Positions 21,728 through 33,349 are shown, counted from the stretch's first letter. The stretch: DNA of 64,000 nt from Perkinsus olseni (GCA_013115135.1 JABANP010000037.1:168534-232533); one strand, 5' to 3'. Translations and numbers: made by a program. Notes: generated by a model from the letters alone, not told the origin.

Positions 21728-24608
21728 ATGGCCATCCAACGGAACAAACGGAGGCGTCAGCAGCCCCCCACACCCCGTCCGGATGATGATGCTGGTACTG
21801 CTACTGCTGCGGCGACCTCGGGACCACTGGATGGGTTGCTGCTTCTTCAGGTTCCATCTCTTCCGACGACGAGGAGAACCTTCCCGCTCCTCCTAGTGAT
21901 GATGAGGAGGATGATTTCTTCGCTCAGGAGACACCTGACGAGAAGAGAGTTCGATTGGCCAAGGCGTACTAGGCCGCCGGGCTGTGAAAGGTTTCATCGC
22001 CACTACAGGTACCTAGCTGAGTTGGACACCGCACGGGGCAAGCAGGAGGCTGATGACGCCCAGTCTACTGCCTCAGCCGATGACGATGAGGATGATATCG
22101 ATCGAATGCTGAATGAGGAGCTGGTAGTAGTCGTGGGTGGATGGGAATGGGCATGGGTTGTTGTTGTGGTAGAAAGTTAAGTCGAAAAGGCAGCGGTACA
22201 AGATAGCCGAGTCACTGGAAGTGAAGGAAGAAAGCATCACCTTCGCTAAGGGGCACAAGTGCTCCCCGACCTGCGTGGCTATGAATGGCTCAGAGGACAA
22301 GGCCTACTCCGGTATGGGCGGGCGCAGTTTCATCATCACTTCGTACCGGCGTGATGCAATCGCCTTTATTGTTGCTATTCTCCCTGCGCTATCCTATGCT
22401 TACGGCGGCGCTTCATGTGTACGTGTAAAGAGTCAGTGCTTTTCAGGGGGTATGGACTGTGCTATAATCCAGTGGGACTTGGCCACTATGAAGAAGCTTG
22501 CCATCTTCCCGGGCAACAGGAACGACTTCAAGTGTGGTGGACACTTCCAGAAGGGTAGGGCTGCTCGCCAGGGGAAGGAGAGGACGTTATTGATGCTGCT
22601 GCAGTTACTTCGGTTTGCACCGGCGATGCTGTGGGCCATCCTGAGTTGCTCTGCTCGGTTGGTGATGATAAGACTCTGCTGCTGTGGGACGTCCGAGCTC
22701 CCAATAAAGGATGTGTATTACCGGGAAGGAAGGGGTCAGAGCAGGCTTAGAGTCCCTGTCATCAGGTCCAACGCCTCCTCGGCCATCAGAGTGGTATAGC
22801 GTCGGTAGTGTGCTCGGAGACGTCAGCGCAGGCAGCAGGAGAGGGCATGGGAGGAGCGCAGATGAGTTATTCGGGAGGCAAGGTAGTAGACGGGGGAATG
22901 CCGGTGCTCCCGGAGTAGTAGCTTCGCGAGGCCGCGCACGGAGGTCTTTGTATAGTGATTATGATGGGCAAGTGAAGGCACGCTAGGCTAGCCTCAGCCC
23001 AACGACGAAGCCCGGCCGTGTCAGATCTTTACGCTTGGCGAGAAGGACAAGGCCCTGAAGGTCTGGCATCTGGACTCTGTTTTCTCCGGCCGGTACGTCG
23101 ACAGTCAGTACGGCCATACTAACTATGGCACGTGTATGGACATACTGCAGGGGGATAGGTAATAGGAAGGTCTTGCCCTGGGGGCATGATGATGGCGAGC
23201 AGACCCGTGACCGGCGGAGCTGACGGCACTGTACGGTACTGGAAGGTTGCCAATGATACCCATATGCTGTTCAACGTCCATAAAAGGGAAGGTAGTAGGG
23301 GGGTAGCCTTGGTGGAGTGCTCGGATGATGGTTTGGGCGATCATGGGAGAATAGCTGCCAGAAGGAAGTAGCGCGAGGCTGACTGACTGAGGTGCAGAAG
23401 GGACAGTATCGATTCACTCATCTCTTCGGAGTGGAGGGATCGGTCATGCCCTCCTCGACTGTGGTTATGAGACAAGCTACTGAGGGCGGTCGCTCGGCGA
23501 GGTCCTCGATAGGGCACTCCTACCGGGTGTTCTGTCAAGAATTTGGGAATCGTGGATCTCTCTATGATGGAAGATAGGCATGTTTGCATACCTTCAGGCT
23601 ATGGATCAGTGGATGCGGTATCTCTGCTTGACCCTGAGCATATCTTGGCCGGTGGACAGGATGGAGGCCTCACGTTATGGGCTACTAACAGCCGTAGACC
23701 GGTTGCTAGTGTGGGAGGAGCACATAGTGCTAGAAACCCGAGTAGGATAGGGGCGGGGATGAGCAGCTTTGATCGAGGGAGACCCGGCTCGTCGTCCATT
23801 GGGGAGCGTATTTCGGTTGTCCTGTTGGGAGCCCGTCGGTGATCTGCTTATCGCCTTTGCGGTAGAAGGTTCTCTTGTTTGCGTAGACCGAAAGGCTGAT
23901 GCTGGAGATGAGAGTGATGATGACGAAGATGACTTCGACTTCACCAAGGCAGCCACCGCTCGCCCTACGATCGACTCGGATGGCCAGGCCGAAGTCGATC
24001 GAGCAGTCGCCGCGCCATGGATATCCTCTCTGGCGTCCATCCGATGCAGTGATGTCGGCTTCTCCGGCTCCAACGATGGCCTTATCAATGTCTGGAGTAG
24101 GTCCATAGAGGGGGCGCTATACATTAGGAGTCGTATTGGCTTGCGTGTTGAGGCTAAGCGAGAGTCGACGTATCCGCGCTTACTCGAATCTTATCGCTTG
24201 TTTGGGCTACGGTTCAACCTCTCGCAGTCTCGGCATAAGTTCCTTCATTTGCAACAGTATACGATGGTCGATACGGGAATTCCGTGGGAGCCTCTAGTAG
24301 TCCTACGTCGTATTGTGTCATCATGATCAGGAACAAGTGCGGCTTCTAAGGGTAAGATGAACCTGGATCTCGATAGAAGCATCAAGTTACCCATCAAGGG
24401 TGGTTGGATCAACCAAATGGCCGTCGGCAGCACTGGAAGGGTGGGCTGCCTCTCTCTTACGCTGTTCACGTCTAACACACTCCCTCTGCAGGTCCTGGTG
24501 GCAGCAGTTGGGCGGAATCACCGTCTGGGCCGATGGGATACTAAGCCGGGCAGGGATGGTCTTGCTATAGTCAGACTGGAGCATGACGGCCCTAGCCGTA
24601 CTATATGA
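21728..24608 (+). CDS. RRP9: RRP9 / U3-55K, WD40 subunit of the U3 snoRNP
   Basis: RRP9 binds the box B/C motif of U3 snoRNA and takes part in 18S pre-rRNA processing in the nucleolus. The ATG at 21728 gives a basic start, then an acidic block. The family signature follows: EDDFFAQETPDEKRVRLAKA, joined across a roughly 45-nt GTACTA...CAG intron to YLAELD. After the acidic DDIDRMLNEE come WD repeats: KCSPTCVAMNGSEDKAYSG, CAIIQWDLATMKKLAIFPG, LLCSVGDDKTLLLWDVRAP, IFTLGEKDKALKVWHLD and VSLLDPEHILAGGQDGG. Then PWISSLASIRCSDVGFSGSN and GGWINQMAVGSTG follow, and the last repeat is VLVAAVGRNHRLGRW. The TGA is at 24606-24608. At least ten short introns are needed. Two middle exons (22750-23000 and 23370-23540) are not resolved. 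Confidence 0.9.
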
Positions 24609-24794
24609 TGATAGGCGGTATGCGTATCTTTGGTCATGAGATCTGCAGCCTTCAACCTCAACGTATTGTTCCTCGAACGTCTAATATGTATTCAACATTT
24701 ACCACTACCGTACCCCTTACTGGCTTCCGAAGTGGCATCCTCATGCTTGTTGGGTTACCATCGGGATTTCGGAGAATTTTGGTAAAGATACAGT

Positions 24795-27055
24795 TTGTTT
24801 TGCGATTTACCGATGCCCATAGGACCGCCACCGGGACTCGTACCTCCGGAGAGCGTTGAGGAAAAGCAAGATTCTCCAGCAGAAAAGAAGAGCACTGCTC
24901 CTAAGAAGGCTCGAGTGTGTCGAGACTGGCGGCGCACTGGCAAATGCCGATTCGGTGACAAGTGCAAATTCGCCCATGTTGATGCTGCAGAGAAGAAAGC
25001 GGAGGAAGGCACTGAAGGCAAGGCGGCGCGAAAAGCAGTGAATGGCGAGAAGCAGCCGGCCAAGGAGAAGAAGAGACCCCTGTGTCGGTATTATGCTGCT
25101 GGGAAGACCTGTAAATTCGGGGATAAATGCCGATATAGACACGAGAGAGTTGAGAAAAAGGCAAGACGATGTAAAGAGAGCAAGAGAAGGAAGTGATGCC
25201 CACCAGGCTGGACATCTCGGATGAGGAGCGTGTAGTGAAGCTGGTGCCCAAGGGTTGGACGAGCGAGGAGGAGTTTATGAGACTCGAGCGTTTCTACCGG
25301 AATGCCGGCTATAAGAAATCCGAGGGCGACGGCTTCATTCGGGTGGATTTGGTGATTTTCTGCAGCGACCCCGATTTCAACAAGATGCTTTACACCCCGG
25401 AAGGGATTCCCGTAGCGGTGTTGATGCCGCCCTCCTACACAGAGAAGGGGGAGTACTCTGAGGAACTGCTGCTGATAGTGACGAAAGTTAGCGCGAAAAT
25501 ACCGAAGGCAGTGAGAATACTACTGCCCGAGATTTTCGACAACTATTGTCGGGCCGTGGAGGCACCCGTGAGCATCTTCAAGGCCCTGCAGGCGGTCGAG
25601 AAGTATATTCCCAGTGTGTTTGAAGCTGCTGAGAAAAGAAGGAAATCGGAGCGTTGACGAACGTGCAGTGGATTGACTCGGAAAAGCAGAGGCTGGTGGA
25701 AGCTTTGGAGAAATATTTGGATGTTGATGTTGAGGATGGGAAGTGGGAGAAGATTTCCCAGTATGTTGTTAGTCGGGGTGTGGAGGAATGCCGAGCAAAG
25801 TTCATCACAATGCGCCAGAATTTGCTAAGGGAACAAGAGGAGTACGAACGGGAGGAGGAGGAGGAGAGTGATGACGACGATGATGATAGTGTCGACAGCA
25901 GCAGTGAAGTTGACACGACGGACGAGAATGCCGGCCAGGGTTTCGGCGGTCCTGAGAACTCAGACGAGAGTCGGACGGAAAGTGAGTCCGAGGAGCCGGG
26001 GGCGTTCACTGTGGATGATGTGAAGCGCATAGGAGTTGTGGTGAAGCAGCCGCTGACATCAATGGCCGGCATATCTATTGCGACCTGCCGTTCCTGTGAG
26101 ATTATCATCGCTTGCAATCGGTGTAGGAAGATGCGGCCGACCGTAGTGGACTTCGGCGAGAGTAACGAGCAAAGGGTCGTTAGAACGACTGGGAAGTGTC
26201 AAACTTGCAGCCTTACCAATAACATTTTCGCTGTTGTCGAGCCGATGTTCCCCGGCAGCGATTATACACTTTTCCGAGCCATCACTGAGTCCTGTACGAT
26301 TTTACAAGTAGTCGAATGTACTCTGGAAATACGCTGCGAAGAATGTGATAAGGCGATCCAGGCCCGGCATCTGAGGTCTGGCTATCGGAAGCAGGATAAT
26401 TGCCAGGATTGCCACGAGAAGATGAATCTGGGTGTCGGCCAGCCATCCGTGCCGAAGCCTGAGCACTTCATTGTTGCACCGGTTGTGAAGAAACAGCAAA
26501 AAAAGAAGCTCATGGAGGATCCCAGGATAGTTCCGGGTAAGGCGGAAATGCGGTCGTGTAGGTCGGTGCTCGCTCGAATGCGCTAGTCCCAGCTTGAGGA
26601 GTAGTCGCGATGAGAATTGTGTGCTTCTGGTCAGGTAAGCCGTTGCCTAAGAACGGAACCTGCAAGCATTATCGGCATTCCTATCGATGGCTCCGATTCC
26701 CTTGTTGCGGGATGGCCTACCCCTGCGACCAGTGCCACGACGCGGCATGGCCGGACCATCAGGCCGTATGGGCCAAACGAATGATTTGCGGATGGTGTGC
26801 TACTGAACAGAATTTCGGACCGGGACCGTGCAGGAAGTGTGGGAAGCCCCTGAATAAGATCCGCACGAGGTGAGAGGGCAGGACCACCGGTTGTGTACAA
26901 TGATGCCTTCCTGTGTTAGCCATTGGGAAGGTGGTGAAGGATGCCGTAATACTAGCGCTATGAGTAAGAATGATAAGAAGAAATACGCGGGTAAGAACAA
27001 GACGATTAGTCGGAAGGCAGCAGCTGCCATAATGGCTGGCGGGAAGAAGAAGTAG
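24795..27055 (+). CDS. CCCH + RWD-like + SANT + CHY zinc-finger protein
   Basis: Four adjacent open frames read best as one spliced gene. The first (24795-25170; a likely start is MPIGPPPG at 24813) has two CCCH fingers, C-x8-C-x5-C-x3-H, of the kind that bind RNA. The second (to about 25615) has a shape like an RWD domain (VPVAVLMPPSY-like core). The third (about 25669-26557) starts with a SANT/Myb-like helix set (WIDSEKQRLVEALEKY and KWEKISQYVV), then an acidic linker and Cys pairs. The fourth (about 26635-26872) is a complete CHY finger (GTCKHYRHSYRW, CCGMAYPCDQCHD, MICGWCATEQ). A last exon gives HWEGGEGCRN and a basic tail, with TAG ending at 27055. Proposed introns: about 25171-25235, 25616-25668, 26558-26634 and 26873-26921. 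The first junction is the least certain. Confidence 0.78.
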
Positions 27056-27202
27056 CAGCAGCACGGTTCAATCAGTGATTTCAAGTGTTATGATATTGAC
27101 CAGTTTCTTCAATAGTGTCTATGTGCCGATTTATTGAGTACCGGAGGGGTTGTGGGTGAGCAACCCCGCACAGTGGTTGGTGGACCACTTCCCACGAGAC
27201 AC
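27056..27202. other. 3' flank of the zinc-finger gene with a G/C hairpin
   Basis: A short non-coding stretch. GGGGTTG...CAACCCC near 27147-27170 can form a 7-bp stem. It ends where the inverted-repeat-bounded minisatellite begins. Confidence 0.4.
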
Positions 27203-27811
27203 TATACCATTCAGACGCCTATTTGGCGATGCTGATGTCTCAACAACAACAACAACAACAACTCGCTAATGTGATGATATCATCCTCGACCCCCATATAG
27301 GCTACGGCAACGGCCCTATCCGCCAATTTGCTGATGTCTCAACAACAACAACAACTCGCTAATGTGATGATATCATCCTCGACCCCCATATAGGCTACGG
27401 CAACGGCCCTATCCGCCAATTTGCTGATGTCTCAACAACAACAACTCGCTAATGTGATGATATCATCCTCGACCCCCATATAGGCTACGGCAACGGCCCT
27501 ATCCGCCAATTTGCTGATGTCTCAACAACAACAACAACTCGCTAATGTGATGATATCATCCTCGACCCCCATATAGGCTACGGCAACGGCCCTATCCGCC
27601 AATTTGCTGATGTCTCAACAACAACAACAACTCGCTAATGTGATGATATCATCCTCGACCCCCATATAGGCTACGGCAACGGCCCTATCCGCCAATTTGC
27701 TGATGTCTCAACAACAACAACAACAACTCGCTAATGTGATGATATCATCCTCGACCCCCATATAGGCTACGGCAACGGCCCTATCCGCCAAATAGGCTTC
27801 TGAATGGTATA
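27203..27811. repeat. Six-copy minisatellite bounded by a 26-bp inverted repeat
   Basis: The outer ends are TATACCATTCAGACGCC... (from 27203) and its inverted partner ...GGCTTCTGAATGGTATA (to 27811), matching over about 26 bp with one to two differences. Inside are six head-to-tail copies of a roughly 93-bp unit that contains a (CAA)n run, GCTAATGTGATGATATCATC and the phrase CCCCCATATAGGCTACGGC. The CAA count varies by whole triplets (7, 5, 4, 5, 5, 6); the rest is virtually identical. Each unit carries a tiny frame, MSQ(n)LANVMISSSTPI then TAG. The ends resemble terminal inverted repeats with a TA or TATA duplication, as in Tc1/mariner-type MITEs, but no transposase is present. Confidence 0.9.
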
Positions 27812-28400
27812 CTTCTGGGCCAAAGCCACAATTATGTGCTCTTGCGAGCCATGAGCTGCTAACATGGGGTCTATCTCGCTAGAAAGGCTCTTCAAGGTGC
27901 ACCTTGAACTCAAAGTTAAGAGACACGGTTCCTCTATGGAAGTGCGCAAGCACGCAACTCACTTATTCTGAGATGGAAACCTTGGCGGGCTGGTCAGCGG
28001 ACCTGCTTTCTAACCGGTGACTTGAGTGCGAATCCAGACGAAGGCGATGACGGGCCGTGCGGCAGTGTAGGCCCACCGCGAGGTCGCGCGCGAAGTTCAA
28101 AATTTCCAAGTTGCAACTGTGCGAATCAAAACTGTATCACGTGAAGCTGTACTCGTTCGAGTTGTTCTGGTCGGAAGTCTCAGCCTGAAACTGAATCGAT
28201 TGACACGGTCCGAAGTGAACTGTACAAGTGGCCGCTGTACGGGTTGAAACTGTACTGACTGGGAGGAAACCAATTGACACCGTCACGGTGTCACCGTGAG
28301 TTGAAACTGTAGGAAAGGGCCCATTACCAATACGCGCTCTACGGGGTGGCACTGCACCATGTGATACTCACCCGTGTGGAGAAACAACGGACCTTCATAG
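27812..28400. other. Spacer with dispersed AACTGTA motifs
   Basis: No coding sequence is recognised. Between about 28110 and 28320 the phrase (GA)AACTGTA or GCTGTAC recurs at least six times at irregular spacing. A palindromic GACACCGTCACGGTGTC block (about 28275-28291) lies among them. Confidence 0.4.
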
Positions 28401-28424
28401 ATCTGCTGCACGTCGTGGTGTATC

Positions 28425-28712
28425 TTGAACGCAGAGCGCAGGAATGCTCAGGTTATGTATCCTCGGAAATCCTTCGCAATACCCCCATTGGACCTCATTC
28501 CAGTTGATCCAGCATTGAGTTCCAACTCGACAAGGCTCGGAAAATCTATCTGCCCAGCTGAAGGCGTGATATATGTCTTCCATGATAATACGCCAAGAGC
28601 AAGTTACGAACTAACAAGAAGCAATCGCCGTGACCGAATCGCAAAAATGTTCCAAACGAACTTCTCTGAAAAAGCCTTATTCAAAAAGGGTACTGATGGA
28701 AAGAAGCGATAG
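28425..28712 (+). CDS. Hypothetical 95-residue protein (tentative)
   Basis: This single open frame has a plausible composition: a basic start, a Pro-rich centre (IPPLDLIPVDP) and a basic end. No signal peptide, membrane segment or recognised domain is visible. It overlaps nothing better on either strand. It could be a small gene or an exon of one. Confidence 0.3.
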   Translation: MNAERRNAQVMYPRKSFAIPPLDLIPVDPALSSNSTRLGKSICPAEGVIYVFHDNTPRASYELTRSNRRDRIAKMFQTNFSEKALFKKGTDGKKR

Positions 28713-28804
28713 CAGCTGAATGGATATTGGTGCTCAAGAAGGACCATGACAAGTGGTTCTATGCTCACTGAGAGCTCAGCTGACGACAGCACTCATCCAC
28801 ATTC

Positions 28805-29563
28805 TCATCTCCCAAGTTTGAACTCTCTCTTGAAGATGTCAACCGAAGGAGATATGTCGACCAACGGATTCGCCCAGATATGCAGTTTACCCTCCCCCAC
28901 GAGGTCCCAAGTGAAGAGATCATGGTTCTTGGTGTTCATCGTGAGGTCGAATGCGATCGATATACCTGCGTCATCCGAGTCCCCAGTGGATTCCTTGAAA
29001 ATGGCCTCGAGCCCGAAGTCGTAGTTCGGACCGATATGAGCCGTCACGACCTTAGAGACGGGTAGATCGAGAACATCATAATCGAGGGCACTGGCTTTGG
29101 CATCAGCATTCACTTTAATATCAGCCAAATACCTACCCGTACTGGGGTCATATTTGCCTCTACCATCCCCGATAGTCGCAGCGCTCACAGTGACTGATAG
29201 CTCAACGGCTCCGAAAAGCTCTTCCTTCTTCACCACCTTAGCGCTCCCTCCACCCGTGATATTGAGACCAGTCGGGGACGTATTGTTATTTGCGATCTCA
29301 ATATGGAAATTGACAGATTTTTTGAGGTTGCCAACGTTGAAGATGTAGACAGTTATATTCAGCTTGGAGCCAACCGAGGTGTTGAAGCTACCAACGACAC
29401 AGAAGGGCTCGGTAGCGGGCTTCTCAGCACCGGTACAGTTCACCGGGTAGGAGATCGGAGTATCATACAGGCTCCTGGCCACCCCCAGCTCAACCCAGTT
29501 ATCAACGAGCGGCGCAGCTCCACATATGGCGGTCAGAAATACCAGAGTGAATGTCCTCATCAC
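28805..29563 (-). CDS. Secreted hypothetical protein, 252 residues
   Basis: A single-exon minus-strand gene starts with a clear signal peptide (MMRTFTLVFLTAICGAAP, cleavage near residue 16-18). The mature part is beta-strand-like, with alternating hydrophobic residues (SKLNITVYIFNVG, VELSVTVSAATIG). It has several N-x-S/T glycosylation sites, all in the first half, and few Cys. No membrane anchor is visible. The length and texture resemble the abundant lineage-specific secreted proteins of parasitic alveolates, but I recognise no named family. Both ends look natural (ATG with signal peptide; stop at the 3' end), so it is probably complete. Confidence 0.72.
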   Translation of the reverse strand: MMRTFTLVFLTAICGAAPLVDNWVELGVARSLYDTPISYPVNCTGAEKPATEPFCVVGSFNTSVGSKLNITVYIFNVGNLKKSVNFHIEIANNNTSPTGLNITGGGSAKVVKKEELFGAVELSVTVSAATIGDGRGKYDPSTGRYLADIKVNADAKASALDYDVLDLPVSKVVTAHIGPNYDFGLEAIFKESTGDSDDAGISIAFDLTMNTKNHDLFTWDLVGEGKLHIWANPLVDISPSVDIFKREFKLGR

Positions 29564-30990
29564 ACGGTTAGATTCGCTCGTGGGTGGTCGTCAAAGGAGA
29601 AGGTTGTGGTTACCGCCGAGCAGGCGTTGAGTATGCGTTCACCTCCGCCATGTCGTCGGTCGCGCACAAATTCGGGTCACCACTGGTGACCCTCCGTGCC
29701 GCTTTCCACCTATGCTCGACACGGGGCACGTCCCTATGTACCTGTGCGCTAAGCTCATTGTGCTGCTGAGCTCATCGAGTGCCGCTGTGTTCACTACGCT
29801 CACCCCAACTTGGGGTCCCCAAGTAAAAGGCTGAGGAGCAAAAGTCTGACTTTTAGAGTCAGTGATCATGGCCCGGGAGGGAGACCCTCGTGATTTTTCA
29901 CGTAAAACACTTAGTACGGCATGATCGGTGTAAAGTGAGACTTGCTCGGATACTCCTGCCTGAGCCTCTCAACGAACTCGCTGTCCCAACAAGAGGTGAG
30001 AGGCCTCTCACCGAGCAAGCGCCTCCCTGAGGGGCGAACAGACCAGCGCTCCCCAGGTCATGCACATCACAATGACGGTGTGATCAGCCGGTTTCTGGAC
30101 CTCACATTCACCCTGAGCGAGTGAAGCTGGCGGGTATCGTTCACATGAACCAGAGACCATCGCTGTACGGGCGGCGGCGTGGGCTCACCCATAGCGCATA
30201 CTGTCTTTGAGGTGGAAGGTGCTCATCTACGTACCCTCCTAGGAAACCCGGGGTTAGCGTCTTCTGCACTGCCGCAACCGCCTACCGGCGCACATGAACC
30301 CCATAAGATATGTCTCAATTGTTGAGACTCTTTGCGGAAGAGAACTTCGAGTGATGGCACGTCCCCTGCACATTAGAGCCCGGATTGTTGTGGTAGTGGG
30401 CGATGTTTCGAAGCCCGGCTACACTATGGGACGCGAGTTTCACGGCGCAAGATCTACACCATTCAGCAGGAGCCTCTTCGGCCTAGAGCGACGCAACTGA
30501 GATCATCAGTACTCGATACGCAGCCAGCCGACATCACACTCACATCACTGTTAATCTGAACGGTCGATCGCTGCCAGATACCGAGCATGCCAGATATCCG
30601 AGAGCTCGTCAATGGCGGCGTTTTACTTATGACAATCTCAGTGTGACACGCTGAGCGTGTCCGCCGAGTGCTATATGCGGGAAGGAGTCTATGCCATCAA
30701 GGCCTCTCTGCCTCTGTCCATGAGCGCCCGACGAGCCATAAGTCTCAAAGAGAGAGTGGTTGTGCCGTATCCGCTCGCCTTGAAAGGGGTCGAAACGTTG
30801 AGAAATTCGATTGGGGTCCCCGGAGGACCACCTGCCGTCCCAGCGCGTCTATCTTGAGCCACGTGCTGGGACCTTCGTCGTGCCATTCGACCTACGTCCT
30901 CGTTCGCTATGGTCGTCTGCCAGCCAAGACTACTGCAACGAAACACTCCCATTCAGTGAAAGAGAAACATCGAATTAATAACATCAACCA
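29564..30990. other. Long spacer without a supported gene
   Basis: Plus-strand frames at 29942-30124, 30294-30500 and 30657-31102 have mixed composition and no domain. GC-rich inverted repeats occur at about 29811-29823 (CCCCAA...TTGGGG) and 29839-29855 (AAAAGTC...GACTTTT). They could mark a transcript end. Upstream regulatory sequence for the minus-strand secreted protein should lie just above 29563. Confidence 0.35.
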
Positions 30991-30993
30991 TCT

Positions 30994-33349
30994 TCATTCA
31001 TCAATCGATAAAATCTGCGCCGGCACGAAGCCACTAGCAGCTCTGGGACCCTGTGCGCGGACACGTACGTATCCCTTCTCAATCTTCGACGATAGGATAT
31101 GAACGAGCTCCTGTATGCCCACCGAAAGCTCGTTGGCACTTTCCTTCCGGAAGTTCTCGCAGACTACAGCACGCTTGCCTTTGATACCAGTACTGGGCAC
31201 AGCGCTCAAGCGGGGACGTCCCGGGACCTGAGGAAACTCGCACGAGAGGAAAACTTCTATCCACGCTGTCCTCGGTGACAAGCCACCATGTGATTGCCGA
31301 TAAGCATAGCTTCCAAGCGTTGCCTCATCTCACCTCGGCGAGACTTGGAAGAGCTGCGAGGGCGATGGCCGGCTGCTACGTGATGGAGTAGTACTGCTCC
31401 TCGCGGCTGTTCGTGACTGACGAAAGGGAGAGAGCATCAGACCTTCGCCCGGCCGATGAGACAAAGAAAGATCTTCTTCGCGATGCGGTACAACTCAAAG
31501 AGCTGAATGTGCATCAGCCGCAGAAGGGCCAAGATTCCACATCATTCTGTGATCCATCCAGTCGATGTGGCCTACCTGAGATAGCTGGCATTTTGTTTCC
31601 ACTGGGTGGTCGAAATTTCGCGTATCTTCGGTCGAGAACATCTGAGATGACAACCCAATGTTCATCTCGTCTGACAGTGAGTTCTACTCCTGTTGCCGTG
31701 TGATGGGGTGTTCCTGCCACGATGCTTCTCTCCAAGTCACCCACGCGCAAGTCTATGTGGTGGGCTAGCTTAGCCCGCTCATCCTGAAAACAGACGTTTC
31801 GAACTTGGACGCAAGTTGGTGGTCGAAACAAAGTGCTTGCCAAGAGGAAAAATAGCGCTGCTACCCTATCTGGAGCGAAGAAATAACAAGCCTTAAAGTA
31901 CACGAACAGGCCAACGCTTACGTCATGAGAATTTTCCGTCGGGTACCTCAGCCGTAGCACCAATAGCCCCATCCACTCACTCGGCGCATCTTCCTCATCT
32001 CCTCAACAACGTCCGCTACAATTTGTTGTCGAAGGTTTGTGAGCATAACCTGCTGTTGTTCGTGTAGTCTAACTTCGTGTTCACGCATAGCTGCCGCGAC
32101 AACTTCCTCCATCTGCCGCTTACCTAGAGAGTAATCTCAATCCAAGCCCGCTGAATACAAGCTTACTCATGCCGCCTTCACCGGTCGCGTTTATGCCACA
32201 CGAGAATACCTCGTGGATCCGATTCAATTCCACCACCCCCTGCCACGCCCGTTCAACGTCAGGGATGGTAGACAATCTCGAGTAGACAATCTTTAAAGTC
32301 GTTCCAGAAACCCTGCCGATCTTCCTCATCTCTTTCTCCAGCCAAGGCGCGATCCTTCAACCGGTTCAACGCACTGCGGGCTTCCATGGCGAAGTTCATG
32401 TCGGATAGAGCCCCGAGATGATATGTCACCCCCTCCGCGGATTTATCTATTATTTTCCAGATGCGAGCTCGGTCAGCATCCACCGAGTTCGACGGAGCCA
32501 GCATCTCCTGAGGGTACCTGCACAGGTATCTTCGGACAATAACAGGGCACGAGTTCAGAGCGGAAACCTTAGCAGGGTATAGATATTATCGTGGAACATC
32601 ATTTGCGAAGCCTCAGTTGACGAGAAACGAAATTTTTGTGAATTTGCTCAGGAAAAATGCATGCTCCTTATACGGAGTGAAAGTGGTACCAAGGGAGTGG
32701 CGGACACCTACTGTAGTCTGAGCTGGACTGGTCTTTTCCGCCGACACAGGGATGCTCCCAAGACTGATGTGAAGTTGTGACGATGACATGAGACTCCGTG
32801 ACTGAGACGAGCTGCTCTCTTTCGCACCCTCGCCGATCATGCCCTCGACCGAGCCCTGGAAAACATCACTAACAGCCAAGTACTGCGGCCAGGAGTTACG
32901 CTCAGCAACCCCTCTGGTGTCGCCGCGGTGTCGGTACGGACTGGCGTGATCATGGTCTCCTCTGTCGTCGATGAGGTGGTTGGTCCATGCTGCTGGTCAA
33001 CTACGGAAATTCAACTTCAAGCGGCGCTTGAGAAATCGACCCAACAGTCGTGGAAGAACTCGCAGGCTGCACACTCTACGCTCGAACCTACTCCTTAGTC
33101 ACTTACCAACACGGGGCGTCCTTCACTCCTTCCAGCTGTCGTGCCTTCAGGAAAGGGTTGGCTTGAGTTGACCAAGTCGTCTATCTTGTCGAGGGCAGCG
33201 GCCTTACACCGAGGTCCGAGTTCAACGACCACTGGACACTCCTACTTTTTGGCGAGGTCCTGCCCCTGCTCGTTACCCAAAGTGCTGCTGCTGTTCTCAA
33301 GCTTATCAGAGCCCAGTAGATCTTCGAGGTCTAGTAGGGTGGTACTCAT
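30994..33349 (-). CDS. Unrecognised spliced gene or two genes on the minus strand
   Basis: The ATG at 33349 begins MSTTLLDLEDLLGSDKLEN, followed by Ser/Thr-rich exons (about 32613-32990). Helical exons follow: NSVDADRARIWKIIDKSAEG and MEARSALNRLKDRAL (about 32330-32500), then VERAWQGVVELNRIHEVFS (about 32190-32260). A Gln-rich helix (REHEVRLHEQQQVMLTNLRQ, about 31990-32100) ends at a GTGAGT donor. Further down, RVGDLERSIVAGTPHHTATG (about 31680-31760) and ESANELSVGIQELVHILSSK (about 31080-31150) look coding. The final GYVRVRAQGPRAASGFVP, with stop near 30994, has an SH3-like rhythm. No domain is certain. The piece below about 31980 may be a separate gene. Confidence 0.42.

Noticed and set aside
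25578..26117. Minus-strand Ser-rich 179-codon frame
   Set aside because: It is antisense to the acidic linker of the CCCH/CHY gene; poly-Ser comes from reverse reading of Glu/Asp codons.
24795..26873. A bacterial-style operon of four overlapping genes
   Set aside because: The CHY finger is complete only after removing short GT-AG introns, and the surrounding genes are clearly spliced eukaryotic genes.
27229..27790. CRISPR array
   Set aside because: The repeated units are about 93 bp, nearly identical throughout, with no variable spacers, and the genome is eukaryotic. This is a minisatellite.
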